A stretch of 6,033 nt of DNA from Nitrospiraceae bacterium (GCA_003453735.1 DMNE01000501.1:806-6838); one strand, 5' to 3'; shown: positions 1 to 5,403, counted from the stretch's first letter. Notes: generated from the sequence alone by a model not told the origin. Numbers and translations: made by a program.

Positions 1-495
1 ATGGAAGACTGTTATATGGGGAAGGCCACGGAGAGGATTTTTCTGCCCCTAATAAGGCTCGATTTTCCGGAAATACAGGACATCAACCTTCCCATGGAAG
101 GAGTATTCCACAACGCCGCACTCATTTCGATCAAGAAGAGTTATCCCGGACATGCAAAGAAGATCATCCACGGCTTATGGGGCAAGGGCCAGATGATGTT
201 TGCAAAGCTTTTGATCATTGTAGACCATGATGTGAATGTCCAGAATATCTCCTATACGGCGTGGCGCGTGCTGAACAATGTTGATTGGAAGAGAGATGTT
301 GTCATTGCCGAAGGTCCTCTTGATGACCTCGACCATGCCGCAAACTGGCCGAAATATGGCTCAAAGATGGGTATTGATGCGACGCGCAAAACAAGAGAGG
401 AAGGCATGATGCGCGACTGGCCTGGAGAGTTGTTCATGTCGGAAGAAATCAGAAAACTCGTTGATCGCAGGTGGACGCAATACGGGCTAGATTAA
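1..495 (+). CDS. UbiD-family decarboxylase, C-terminal part (5' end outside window)
   Basis: UbiD enzymes carry out reversible, prenylated-FMN-dependent (de)carboxylation of aromatic or alpha,beta-unsaturated acids in the cytoplasm. The visible 164 residues match the C-terminal domain. Recognisable pieces are GKATERIFLP (7-16), GVFHNAALISIKKSYPGHAKK (about 34-54), WGKGQMMFAKLLIIVDHDVN (60-79), GPLDDLDHA (105-113), YGSKMGIDATRK (120-131) and a terminal WTQYGLD. The YGSK-GIDAT block recalls the menaquinone-biosynthesis decarboxylase subtype (SCO4490-like), although related proteins act on phenolic acids. The reading frame is open from base 1. The first ATG is almost certainly internal, because PP-MED-Y-GKATERIFLP is mid-protein in relatives. 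The N-terminal two thirds, with the prFMN- and metal-binding Arg/Glu residues, is missing, so activity and substrate cannot be judged. The gene ends at TAA 493-495 and converges on the MDR gene. Family assignment is firm; subtype is uncertain. Confidence 0.9.
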   Translation: MEDCYMGKATERIFLPLIRLDFPEIQDINLPMEGVFHNAALISIKKSYPGHAKKIIHGLWGKGQMMFAKLLIIVDHDVNVQNISYTAWRVLNNVDWKRDVVIAEGPLDDLDHAANWPKYGSKMGIDATRKTREEGMMRDWPGELFMSEEIRKLVDRRWTQYGLD

Positions 496-632
496 GCCTT
501 CTCTGTGACAAATAGACTTGACTCTTTAGCCGACGTCGTCCAGGGATTACGACAAAACCACCTGGCGGTATATATTTGAGCCTCGTTTCGGTGCCGACAA
601 TTCCTTTTTAGTTTCTGCCGAGTTAGTTGTCT

Positions 633-661
633 TTGACAATTGTCATGACTGGTTATATATA
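633..661 (+). promoter_or_regulatory. Sigma70-like promoter overlapping a perfect 12-bp palindrome
   Basis: TTGACA (633-638, perfect -35) is followed after 17 nt by TATATA (656-661, close to a -10). The perfect palindrome TGACAATTGTCA (634-645) covers most of the -35 box, the geometry of a repressor operator. No plus-strand gene follows. A transcript would run antisense into the 3' end of the MDR gene. This could be chance in an AT-rich spacer, the remains of a lost gene's promoter, or a real antisense or small-RNA start. Confidence 0.3.
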
Positions 662-707
662 GGTCATAGGTAAACGCTTGTCCAGCCGGCCGCCTGAATT
701 CCCTCTG

Positions 708-732
708 ACATTCTGCCAAAGACGGAGAATGT
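708..732 (-). other. Hairpin just downstream of the MDR stop codon
   Basis: A 7-bp perfect stem (ACATTCT at 708-714, AGAATGT at 726-732) with an 11-nt loop lies 15 nt beyond the stop codon of the minus-strand oxidoreductase. It is placed where a transcript end would be expected, but it is not followed by a T-run in the minus-strand direction, so it is not a classical intrinsic terminator. It may stabilise a 3' end formed by another mechanism. Confidence 0.3.
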
Positions 733-747
733 GGCGCCCATGAGTGT

Positions 748-1758
748 TCAAGCTATTCTGATACAGATCTTACCGAAGTGCGCGCTACTCTCCATGTAAC
801 GGAGTGCTTCTGCGACGTCTTTGAAGGAAAAAACACGATCCACCACAGCATGAAGGCGATGGAGACGGATGACCCGATTCATAGCCTCGAACATCTCACG
901 AGAACCAACGAAGATTCCCTGCATGCGGATCTTTTTCATGATAATTGGGCGGGGATTTATCTCCCCTGAGGCTCCGGTCAACACCCCGATCAAACTGATT
1001 CGTCCTCCCACGCGAACTGCCCTGAGCGATTGTGGCAGGGTACCGGCACCCCCGACCTCCACCACAACATCCACACCCTCCCCACCGGTGAGCTCCCGAA
1101 CCATGCTGCTCCAGTCAGGTATCGACTCATAGTTGACACAATCCGTTGCGCCCAGTTCCCTTGCTCTTACCAGCTTCGCCTCACTGCGAGACGTGATAAT
1201 CACCCGTGCCCCGGCCAACCGCGCGAACTGCAAGGCAAACAACGATACCCCGCCCGTACCAAGTACGAGTATGCTTTCTCCCGGTTTCAGACCATTCTCA
1301 ATCAACGCGTGCCAGGCGGTGACCGCTGCGCAGGGGAGTGTGGCAGCTTCTTCGTAAGAAAGGTGTTCGGGAATATGCACTACGCCGTCTTGATGGAGCG
1401 CTACGTACTCAGCCAGCATCCCATCGGTGTCTCCACCCAATGCCGACTTCGCCTTGGCTTCAGTCAGTTCGCCTGCTATCCAGGCCTGCATAAAGATACC
1501 GGCAACGCGGTCGCCCACCTTTACACGTGTGACACCCTCGCCGACAGCTACAACATCCCCTGCCCCGTCCGAGAAAGGGATAAGAGGCAACCGAAGCTTC
1601 GGGTTATAGAGACCCTTCACGACCAAAAGGTCACGGTAATTGAGAGATACTGCCCGAACCTTCACCATCACCTGTCCATGACCAGGCGATGGCTCAGGCC
1701 GCTCGGCAAGCACCAGCTTATCGATACCAAAAGTGTCTTTGATCTCAAAAACCTTCAT
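748..1758 (-). CDS. Zinc-independent MDR-family NAD(P)-dependent alcohol dehydrogenase / quinone oxidoreductase
   Basis: This is a complete 336-residue protein of the medium-chain dehydrogenase/reductase superfamily, the usual length. The N-terminal GroES-like domain (about 1-130) carries NYRDLLVVKG (40-49), where zinc-dependent members have a metal-binding Cys, and PFSDGAGDVVAVGEGV (61-76). The four-Cys structural zinc lobe is absent, which points to a zinc-free oxidoreductase. The Rossmann domain has VLGTGGVSLFALQFA (165-179), a glycine-rich nucleotide loop, then TSRSEAK (189-195). The arginine and lysine there are compatible with NADP(H) preference. The C-terminal HFGKICIRI (327-335) is the family's usual closing strand. 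ATG at 1758 has a modest GGAG 11 nt upstream. The gene follows the acyl-CoA synthetase by 73 nt on the same strand, which suggests co-transcription. It probably reduces or oxidises an enoyl, carbonyl or quinone group on an intermediate related to the synthetase product. The substrate cannot be deduced. Confidence 0.9.
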   Translation of the reverse strand: MKVFEIKDTFGIDKLVLAERPEPSPGHGQVMVKVRAVSLNYRDLLVVKGLYNPKLRLPLIPFSDGAGDVVAVGEGVTRVKVGDRVAGIFMQAWIAGELTEAKAKSALGGDTDGMLAEYVALHQDGVVHIPEHLSYEEAATLPCAAVTAWHALIENGLKPGESILVLGTGGVSLFALQFARLAGARVIITSRSEAKLVRARELGATDCVNYESIPDWSSMVRELTGGEGVDVVVEVGGAGTLPQSLRAVRVGGRISLIGVLTGASGEINPRPIIMKKIRMQGIFVGSREMFEAMNRVIRLHRLHAVVDRVFSFKDVAEALRYMESSAHFGKICIRIA

Positions 1759-1831
1759 ACACTCTTTTGCTCCGTAGGTTGCGGTTTAATCATTCCTCTC
1801 CCCAAACTTTATCATAATAATCACTAACTAT

Positions 1832-3778
1832 CTACCTCATCTCCTTTCCGATAGCTTTAATCTCTTCCACAGCTTCAGGGTTAAGGAGTGCGCTAAGGTC
1901 GCCTGTACTCTCTCCAAGGTAAGCACTTCGTATCACTCTCCTCATAATCTTTGCGTTTCTAGTCTTTGGCAGATCCTCCACGAGAAACACTGCTTTTGGC
2001 ATAAATGGTTTTCCCATCTTCTCACCAACAAGTTTTTTTATTTCATCTTCGAATTCCTTAGTCTTTTCTTTAACCGATCTCAGGACACAGAACACCACAA
2101 GCGTCTGCCCCTTAAGGGGATCAGGAATGCCTATCGCTGCAGATTCCATGACACCGGGATGTTTCATGACAACCCTTTCCACTTCGGCTGGCCCAACTCT
2201 TTTACCCGCTACCTTTATAGTATCATCAGATCTTCCAAGTATGTACCAAAGGTCATCACTATCAACGAGGGCAAAATCACCGTGCACCCATACATCAGGA
2301 AACCGCGACCAATACGTTCTTATATATCTCTCCGGATCTTTGTAGAACCCGCGTGTCATCCCTATCCATGGTTTCTTAACAACAAGTTCTCCCACCGTTT
2401 CCCTTATCGAAACACCGTCCTCGTCAAAGACATCCGCCGCCATCCCCGGGGCCGGCCCTGAAAAGGCTGTTGGCTTTAGAGGCGTCAGGACATTTCCCAA
2501 GAGGATTCCCCCGCTGATCTCCGTCCCTCCCGAATAGTTAATAATGGGGATTTTCTCTTTTCCCACTTCTTTAAAAAGCCACATCCAGCTTTCATCGTCC
2601 CATGGCTCCCCGGTTGACCCGAAAGTCCTTAATGATGACAAGTCATATCGTTGGACCGGTCCAATTCCGTGTGCCATGAGCATCCGTATCAGCGTGGGGG
2701 CAACGCCGAGGCTGGTGACTCCGTGTCGCTCTATACTGGACCAGAGGCGCCCCATATCCGGATAATCGAGAGAACCGTCAAAGAGCATCATGGTGGCCCC
2801 GAGAATAAGAGTGCCAAATACCTCCCACGGACCCATCATCCAGCCCATATCCGTTATCCAGAACATCGTGTCAAATTCCTGAATGTCCATGCCTTGGGTC
2901 ATGTCCTGGGCGCTCTTCAAGGGGAATCCGCAGTGGGTATGAACAGCTCCTTTGGGTTTCCCTGTGGTGCCGCTTGTATAAATGAGCATCAGCGTATCTT
3001 CCGCATCGGTGCGCTCTGTGTCAGTGATATGCGATTTTCCTTTCACTATCTCATCCCAGAGCAGATCCCTTTCATTGAGAGCAGCGTTCTCTCCTATATT
3101 CTTATGTATGATCACCTTCTTAACAGAAGGGATTCCCTTAATGGCTTTATCGAGTATCTGTTTCATAAGGAACTTCTTCCCCCTTCTTATGTAACCGTCA
3201 CAGGTGAACACACCCACAGCCATGGTTTCGGCTATCCTTGTTGATATCGCATCGTGTCCATAACCAGAAAACAGGGGAAGGACAATTCCACCTATCTTGA
3301 TAATCGCACAGAAAGCGATGACAATCTGCGGTGTCATCGGCATATACAGAGCCACGATGTCACCTTTCTCAAAGCCAATCCCTCTCAACGCATTTGCCAT
3401 CCTGTTGACCTCCATCCAAAGGTCCCTATAAGACATCACTGTTACGGTTCCATCCTCTGATTCGTGCCGTACCGCCACCCTATTCTGCGCAGGCGTACCG
3501 ATATATTTATCGAGCATATTATGGATAATATTCATCTTTCCGTTCACGCACCATTTGGGAAACTGGATACCCGCCGAAAAATCGACAACCTTATCATACG
3601 GTTCGTAAAATTCAATATTGAGATCCTCAATTACAGCGTTCCAGAACCATTCGATATTGTCCGTTGATTTTGTAATAAGCTCGCTAATGTCCCTTACGCC
3701 ATACCTATCCATAAATCGTTTCAGTCTACTTCTCTTTATATAATCATCGCTCGGTTTCCATACGAAGTCCCGCTGCAT
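1832..3778 (-). CDS. AMP-forming acyl-CoA synthetase (acetyl/acetoacetyl-CoA synthetase-like)
   Basis: This 648-residue adenylate-forming enzyme converts a carboxylic acid, ATP and CoA to acyl-CoA, AMP and PPi. Residues about 37-97 resemble the ACAS_N domain (WFWNAVIEDLNI, then FPKW). The P-loop LIYTSGTTGKPKG is at 265-277, STGEPW at 388-393, YSGGTE at 415-420, the ATP-ribose Asp in HGD at 499-501 and the hinge GRSDDTIKVAGKRV at 515-528. The catalytic lysine is K610 in PKTRNAKIMRR, which is also the classic acetylation site. All key residues are intact. The Trp that limits acetyl-CoA synthetase to C2 acids (W414 in Salmonella) aligns with Gly, so a larger acyl group is likely. Start choice: ATG at 3778 has GAGGTGG 5 nt upstream. 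A GTG three codons earlier (3785-3787) lies inside that ribosome-binding site and has none of its own. It is probably first in an operon with the MDR gene. The family is secure; the substrate is unknown. Confidence 0.92.
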   Translation of the reverse strand: MQRDFVWKPSDDYIKRSRLKRFMDRYGVRDISELITKSTDNIEWFWNAVIEDLNIEFYEPYDKVVDFSAGIQFPKWCVNGKMNIIHNMLDKYIGTPAQNRVAVRHESEDGTVTVMSYRDLWMEVNRMANALRGIGFEKGDIVALYMPMTPQIVIAFCAIIKIGGIVLPLFSGYGHDAISTRIAETMAVGVFTCDGYIRRGKKFLMKQILDKAIKGIPSVKKVIIHKNIGENAALNERDLLWDEIVKGKSHITDTERTDAEDTLMLIYTSGTTGKPKGAVHTHCGFPLKSAQDMTQGMDIQEFDTMFWITDMGWMMGPWEVFGTLILGATMMLFDGSLDYPDMGRLWSSIERHGVTSLGVAPTLIRMLMAHGIGPVQRYDLSSLRTFGSTGEPWDDESWMWLFKEVGKEKIPIINYSGGTEISGGILLGNVLTPLKPTAFSGPAPGMAADVFDEDGVSIRETVGELVVKKPWIGMTRGFYKDPERYIRTYWSRFPDVWVHGDFALVDSDDLWYILGRSDDTIKVAGKRVGPAEVERVVMKHPGVMESAAIGIPDPLKGQTLVVFCVLRSVKEKTKEFEDEIKKLVGEKMGKPFMPKAVFLVEDLPKTRNAKIMRRVIRSAYLGESTGDLSALLNPEAVEEIKAIGKEMR

Positions 3779-3783
3779 CTCTA

Positions 3784-3790
3784 CCACCTC
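3784..3790 (-). promoter_or_regulatory. Ribosome-binding site that fixes the synthetase start
   Basis: On the minus strand GAGGTGG lies 5 nt before ATG 3778. The in-frame GTG that would extend the protein by three residues is part of this motif and has nothing resembling a ribosome-binding site in front of it, so the ATG is preferred. Confidence 0.7.
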
Positions 3791-3834
3791 GGCACACTCA
3801 CAGAATTAAACGGAAACGGGTAATCATCTCTATT

Positions 3835-3893
3835 TTATCATCCCGGTATATCGGGGATTTTTCTTAAGAGAGATTCCCGACAAGCGGGAATAA
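3835..3893. repeat. REP-like composite palindromic element (two GC-rich hairpins)
   Basis: Hairpin one (3840-3858) pairs ATCCC with GGGAT around GGTATATCG. Hairpin two pairs ATTCCCG (3873-3879) with CGGGAAT (3885-3891) over a 5-nt loop, a perfect 7-bp stem. A short spacer with CTTAAG (3863-3868) separates them. The outer ends, TTATCATCCCG and CGGGAATAA, form an imperfect terminal inverted repeat. This layout and the ATTCCCG/CGGGAAT core resemble dispersed extragenic palindromes that are frequent in environmental proteobacterial genomes. Whether this copy is one of a family cannot be decided from a single window. It is followed by mixed sequence in both directions, not T-runs, apart from five T's at 3858-3862 after hairpin one. 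Confidence 0.6.
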
Positions 3894-4031
3894 CAGATTG
3901 CGCGTCTATGCCTATGCACTTTCTCCGCTTTCTCAAATTTCTCGTGGATATTTCCCGATGATGACATCTTATCACGGAGAGACGACGATGACATCCTCCC
4001 GCCGCTAACTCCTTCTGATGTCTGTTTGTGG

Positions 4032-4060
4032 TCGCCACAGCGCAGATAAACCGATATAAT
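4032..4060 (+). promoter_or_regulatory. Candidate sigma70 promoter for the leader ORF and DUF2293 gene
   Basis: A perfect TATAAT -10 lies at 4055-4060, with a 17-nt spacer to TCGCCA (4032-4037), a 4-of-6 match to the -35 consensus. Transcription would start near 4067, just before the AGGAAAG ribosome-binding site at 4070-4076. A second -10-like TATACT at 4089-4094 has no good -35. Confidence 0.45.
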
Positions 4061-4079
4061 TACAATAATAGGAAAGAAT

Positions 4080-4118
4080 ATGTTTGCCTATACTAACCTG
4101 ATCTCCCAATTTTGCTGA
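4080..4118 (+). CDS. Possible 12-codon leader ORF, in frame with and abutting the DUF2293 gene
   Basis: ATG at 4080 has AGGAAAG (4070-4076) upstream and encodes MFAYTNLISQFC followed by TGA at 4116-4118. The next codon is the ATG of the DUF2293 gene, in the same frame. The main ATG has no ribosome-binding site of its own, so ribosomes ending on this leader could restart directly on it (translational coupling). Alternatively, an originally longer N-terminus was broken by a nonsense mutation. Related DUF2293 proteins, as I recall them, begin only about 10-20 residues before CDEC, which fits the ATG at 4119 as the true start. The peptide has no recognised function. Confidence 0.35.
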   Translation: MFAYTNLISQFC

Positions 4119-4796
4119 ATGGAACGATCTGCTGATCTTAAGGTCTTTATTACGAATAGGGACTCGACATGCGACGAATGTGGTGAAAATCTCGGTCCGA
4201 AGGCATGGATTACCCTGAACAGAGATAAAGGTGCACTGTGCCTGGCATGCGCCGATCTGGATCATCTTGTTTTTCTGCCATCGGGCAATACGGCGCTGAC
4301 CAGGCGATCTCACGACCACTCAACTTTATCGGCAGTGGTCCTGAAATGGAGCAAAAGCAGGGAGCGGTATGAACGGCAAGGCCTTCTCGTTGAAGAAGAA
4401 GCGCTGAAAAAAGCTGAAAGAGAATGCTTGGCTGATGAGGAAATTCGAGCACGACAGCGAGAGCGTGAGGCAGAACGTAGAGCTAAGGTTGACAGTCAAT
4501 ATATAGAGCGTTTTGCTAAGCTTGTCCGGGCACTTTTCCCTGGGTGTCCGCCAGGGAGAGAGGTCGCTATAGCTGAACATGCATGCCTTAAATACAGCGG
4601 GCGAATAGGTCGCACGGCAACAGCGAAGAGTCTAGCAGGGCATGCTATTCGTCTAGCAGTTATTGCGCATGTCCGACATGTTGAGTCATCGTATGATACG
4701 CTTTTAGCTATGGGTCTGGACAGGGGTGAGGCGCGAGCTCGCGTCGCAGGAAAAGTCGATAAAATATTGAGCAAATGGCAACGTAACGTTGATTAA
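4119..4796 (+). CDS. DUF2293 domain-containing protein with N-terminal double CxxC motif
   Basis: This 225-residue protein has no established function. The N-terminus holds CDEC (18-21) and CLAC (41-44), spaced as a possible four-cysteine zinc site. Next come LDHLVFLPSGNTALTRR (47-63) and HSTLSAVVLKWSKSRERYERQG (67-88), both conserved in bacterial DUF2293 proteins as I remember them. Residues about 92-125 are a highly charged Glu/Arg/Lys helix, probably coiled coil. The DUF2293 domain covers about 125-221, with LFPGCPPGREVAIAEHACLKYSGRIGR (139-165) and AVIAHVRHVESSYDTLL (180-196). No signal peptide or membrane segment is seen, so it is presumably cytoplasmic. ATG 4119 directly follows an in-frame TGA, so no longer version exists. 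It lacks a ribosome-binding site and may depend on coupling to the short upstream ORF. It is a lone gene between AT-rich spacers and is unrelated to the metabolic neighbours. The family is better known from Actinobacteria and fungi, so transfer is plausible. A nucleic-acid role is only a guess. Confidence 0.88.
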   Translation: MERSADLKVFITNRDSTCDECGENLGPKAWITLNRDKGALCLACADLDHLVFLPSGNTALTRRSHDHSTLSAVVLKWSKSRERYERQGLLVEEEALKKAERECLADEEIRARQREREAERRAKVDSQYIERFAKLVRALFPGCPPGREVAIAEHACLKYSGRIGRTATAKSLAGHAIRLAVIAHVRHVESSYDTLLAMGLDRGEARARVAGKVDKILSKWQRNVD

Positions 4797-4917
4797 GGAA
4801 ACAAAAACATCCGAACTCACAAAAAAGAAACCATCCTTCTAAGCACTGGTTACTTCCTGTAAGTCACCTACCTTCCTCAATATTCTGTAGACCGCTAAAG
4901 CTTAGGCATACTATATT

Positions 4918-4934
4918 GTTTCCGATGAGGAAAC
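4918..4934. other. Small inverted repeat GTTTCC-N5-GGAAAC
   Basis: A perfect 6-bp inverted repeat with a 5-nt loop lies 121 nt after the DUF2293 stop. No T-run follows on either strand, so it is not a good terminator. It may be a protein site, a weak RNA hairpin or chance. Confidence 0.3.
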
Positions 4935-5049
4935 TGGCTCGAAATGCTAAAAAATGTTCTTCTAGGCACCACCTTTTTTTGTATGCAGAATCTTGCAAAC
5001 AAGGGCAACTTCGGCCATTGATAGAAATTTACAGAGTCTCATCTTCAGA

Positions 5050-5085
5050 AAGCTCTTCTTCCCCTATAGAGAAGAGTTTCTTCCT
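5050..5085 (+). terminator. Possible weak intrinsic terminator
   Basis: AAGCTCTTCT (5050-5059) pairs with AGAAGAGTTT (5070-5079) as a 10-bp stem with one G-U pair and a 10-nt loop. It is followed by CTTCCT, which is pyrimidine-rich but only partly T. It would end a plus-strand transcript, such as read-through from the DUF2293 gene 250 nt upstream. The stem has few GC pairs and the T tract is poor, so the call is tentative. Confidence 0.25.
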
Positions 5086-5153
5086 TGTAGGAATTTCCTA
5101 TGCCATTTGATTTACATTTTTGTTATTATAGTGTGTTGTGCGATAAAAAAACG

Positions 5154-5169
5154 TGGCAGTCGCATTGTA
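5154..5169 (+). promoter_or_regulatory. Weak sigma54-like promoter match upstream of PFOR
   Basis: TGGCAG-N5-TTGTA has the correct spacing for the -24/-12 consensus TGGCAC-N5-TTGCA, but the conserved GC of the -12 element is GT here. A start would fall near 5179, inside the palindrome at 5175-5190, giving a leader of about 225 nt before PFOR. The missing -12 GC is a serious weakness. Confidence 0.2.
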
Positions 5170-5174
5170 AAGGG

Positions 5175-5190
5175 GTGAAACATCTTTCAC
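5175..5190. promoter_or_regulatory. Perfect palindrome GTGAAA-N4-TTTCAC, possible operator
   Basis: GTGAAACATCTTTCAC is a perfect 6-4-6 inverted repeat and contains GTGA-N8-TCAC. It resembles a homodimeric regulator site. It is not a standard CRP/FNR or Rex site, in which the GTGA and TCAC half-sites are 6 nt apart, not 8. A second site with the same geometry lies 170 bp downstream. Confidence 0.4.
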
Positions 5191-5344
5191 AGGCGTAACG
5201 CAATCTTTCCCTATCTGCATGTTGTCGTTTCGGGAAATGATTTCTCAGCTATTGGAGGCCAGCTTTTAGCGAATACATTTCTTTACACGTCTAAATCCGA
5301 AACAGGTGGCGTGATAGAGCAAATGAATTGAAATGCCTCTTTTT

Positions 5345-5360
5345 GTGAAAAACCAATCAC
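5345..5360. promoter_or_regulatory. Second GTGA-N8-TCAC site, possible operator
   Basis: GTGAAAAACCAATCAC shares the GTGAAA left arm and GTGA-N8-TCAC spacing with the site at 5175-5190. Its inner right-arm bases are imperfect. It lies 43 nt before the PFOR start codon. The centre-to-centre distance of 170 bp is about 16 helical turns, which would place the two sites on a similar face of the DNA. Confidence 0.35.
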
Positions 5361-5366
5361 GCAAAG

Positions 5367-5389
5367 TTGAATACATGATGTTAATTCAA
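5367..5389 (+). promoter_or_regulatory. Near-palindrome touching the PFOR ribosome-binding site
   Basis: TTGAATACAT (5367-5376), a central G, then ATGT-TA-ATTCAA (5378-5389): the arms match over 10 bp apart from a two-base TA insertion. The right arm overlaps the first AA of the AAGGAGG ribosome-binding site (5388-5394). It could be an operator, or an RNA hairpin affecting ribosome access to the PFOR message. Confidence 0.35.
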
Positions 5390-5403
5390 GGAGGATAGTT
5401 AAT

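Larger units (their letters stand above)
496..747. other. Convergent intergenic spacer, no gene seen
   Basis: This spacer lies between the converging stops of the UbiD and MDR genes. I see no coding signal: the only reading frame of any length, on the minus strand (492-719), has no recognisable protein and no ribosome-binding site. No hairpin followed by a T-run is present for either gene. The spacer holds short inverted repeats: GTCGT/ACGAC at 535-539 and 549-553, the palindrome at 634-645, and ACATTCT/AGAATGT at 708-732. It also contains an unexplained sigma70-like promoter on the plus strand. Confidence 0.6.
3779..4118. other. Divergent intergenic region between the synthetase and the DUF2293 gene
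   Basis: The 340 bp carry the synthetase ribosome-binding site, a REP-like double hairpin (3835-3893), a 9-bp direct repeat GATGACATC (3960-3968 and 3987-3995), a candidate plus-strand promoter near 4032-4060 and a 12-codon leader ORF (4080-4118). No clear promoter for the synthetase was found. A TAAAAT resembling a -10 exists on the minus strand next to the REP-like element, but it has no matching -35. The minus-strand frame 3838-4038 is not a gene: its end is a translation of the REP-like repeat. Confidence 0.6.
4797..5403. other. Long AT-rich intergenic region upstream of PFOR, no credible gene
   Basis: About 600 bp hold no gene I can support. Two overlapping plus-strand frames near 4916-5178 lack ribosome-binding sites and family resemblance. 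Inverted repeats seen are 4848-4868 (GGT-T-ACTT/AAGT-C-ACC), 4918-4934 (GTTTCC/GGAAAC), 5050-5079, 5088-5100 (TAGGAA-T-TTCCTA), 5175-5190, 5234-5244 (GAAAT-G-ATTTC), 5345-5360 and 5367-5389. A GGAGG at 5254-5258 has no start codon after it. No sigma70 promoter with good spacing was found; one weak sigma54-like match exists at 5154-5169. The region could be a long regulated leader for PFOR, a noncoding RNA locus or decayed sequence. Confidence 0.6.

Noticed and set aside
1..3. ATG at base 1 as the true start of the UbiD-family gene
   Set aside because: The following residues match the middle of UbiD proteins, so the gene begins upstream of the window.
492..719. Minus-strand frame of 75 codons in the convergent spacer
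   Set aside because: No ribosome-binding site, no recognisable domain, and a composition unlike the neighbouring proteins.
1030..1827. Long plus-strand frame (265 codons) antisense to the MDR gene
   Set aside because: It lies opposite an intact, recognisable oxidoreductase. Its translation has no family character and it has no ribosome-binding site.
2651..3244. Plus-strand frame (197 codons) inside the synthetase gene
   Set aside because: Antisense shadow of a conserved adenylate-forming enzyme; the translation is not protein-like.
3785..3787. GTG as the synthetase start codon
   Set aside because: It forms part of the GAGGTGG ribosome-binding site for ATG 3778 and has no ribosome-binding site of its own.
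3838..4038. Minus-strand frame of 66 codons upstream of the synthetase
   Set aside because: Its C-terminal part (SVIPACRES...KIPDIPG) is a translation of the REP-like palindromic repeat, a common annotation artefact.
4116..4118. TGA as a selenocysteine codon joining leader and DUF2293 protein
   Set aside because: Only a 4-bp GATC stem lies downstream where a bacterial SECIS hairpin should be, and the site is outside any conserved domain.
4916..5178. Two overlapping plus-strand frames, one with a hydrophobic stretch
   Set aside because: No ribosome-binding site; the second uses a TTG start; the hydrophobic segment comes from T-rich sequence and nothing resembles a known small membrane protein.
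5302..5322. Second sigma54-like match (TGGCGT...AGC)
   Set aside because: The GG-to-GC spacing is one base short and the -12 element lacks TT.
5345..5366. Rex, HcpR or CRP/FNR operator before PFOR
   Set aside because: These sites need GTGA and TCAC half-sites about 6 nt apart. Here the gap is 8, and the outer AA is displaced by GC, so the standard names do not fit.
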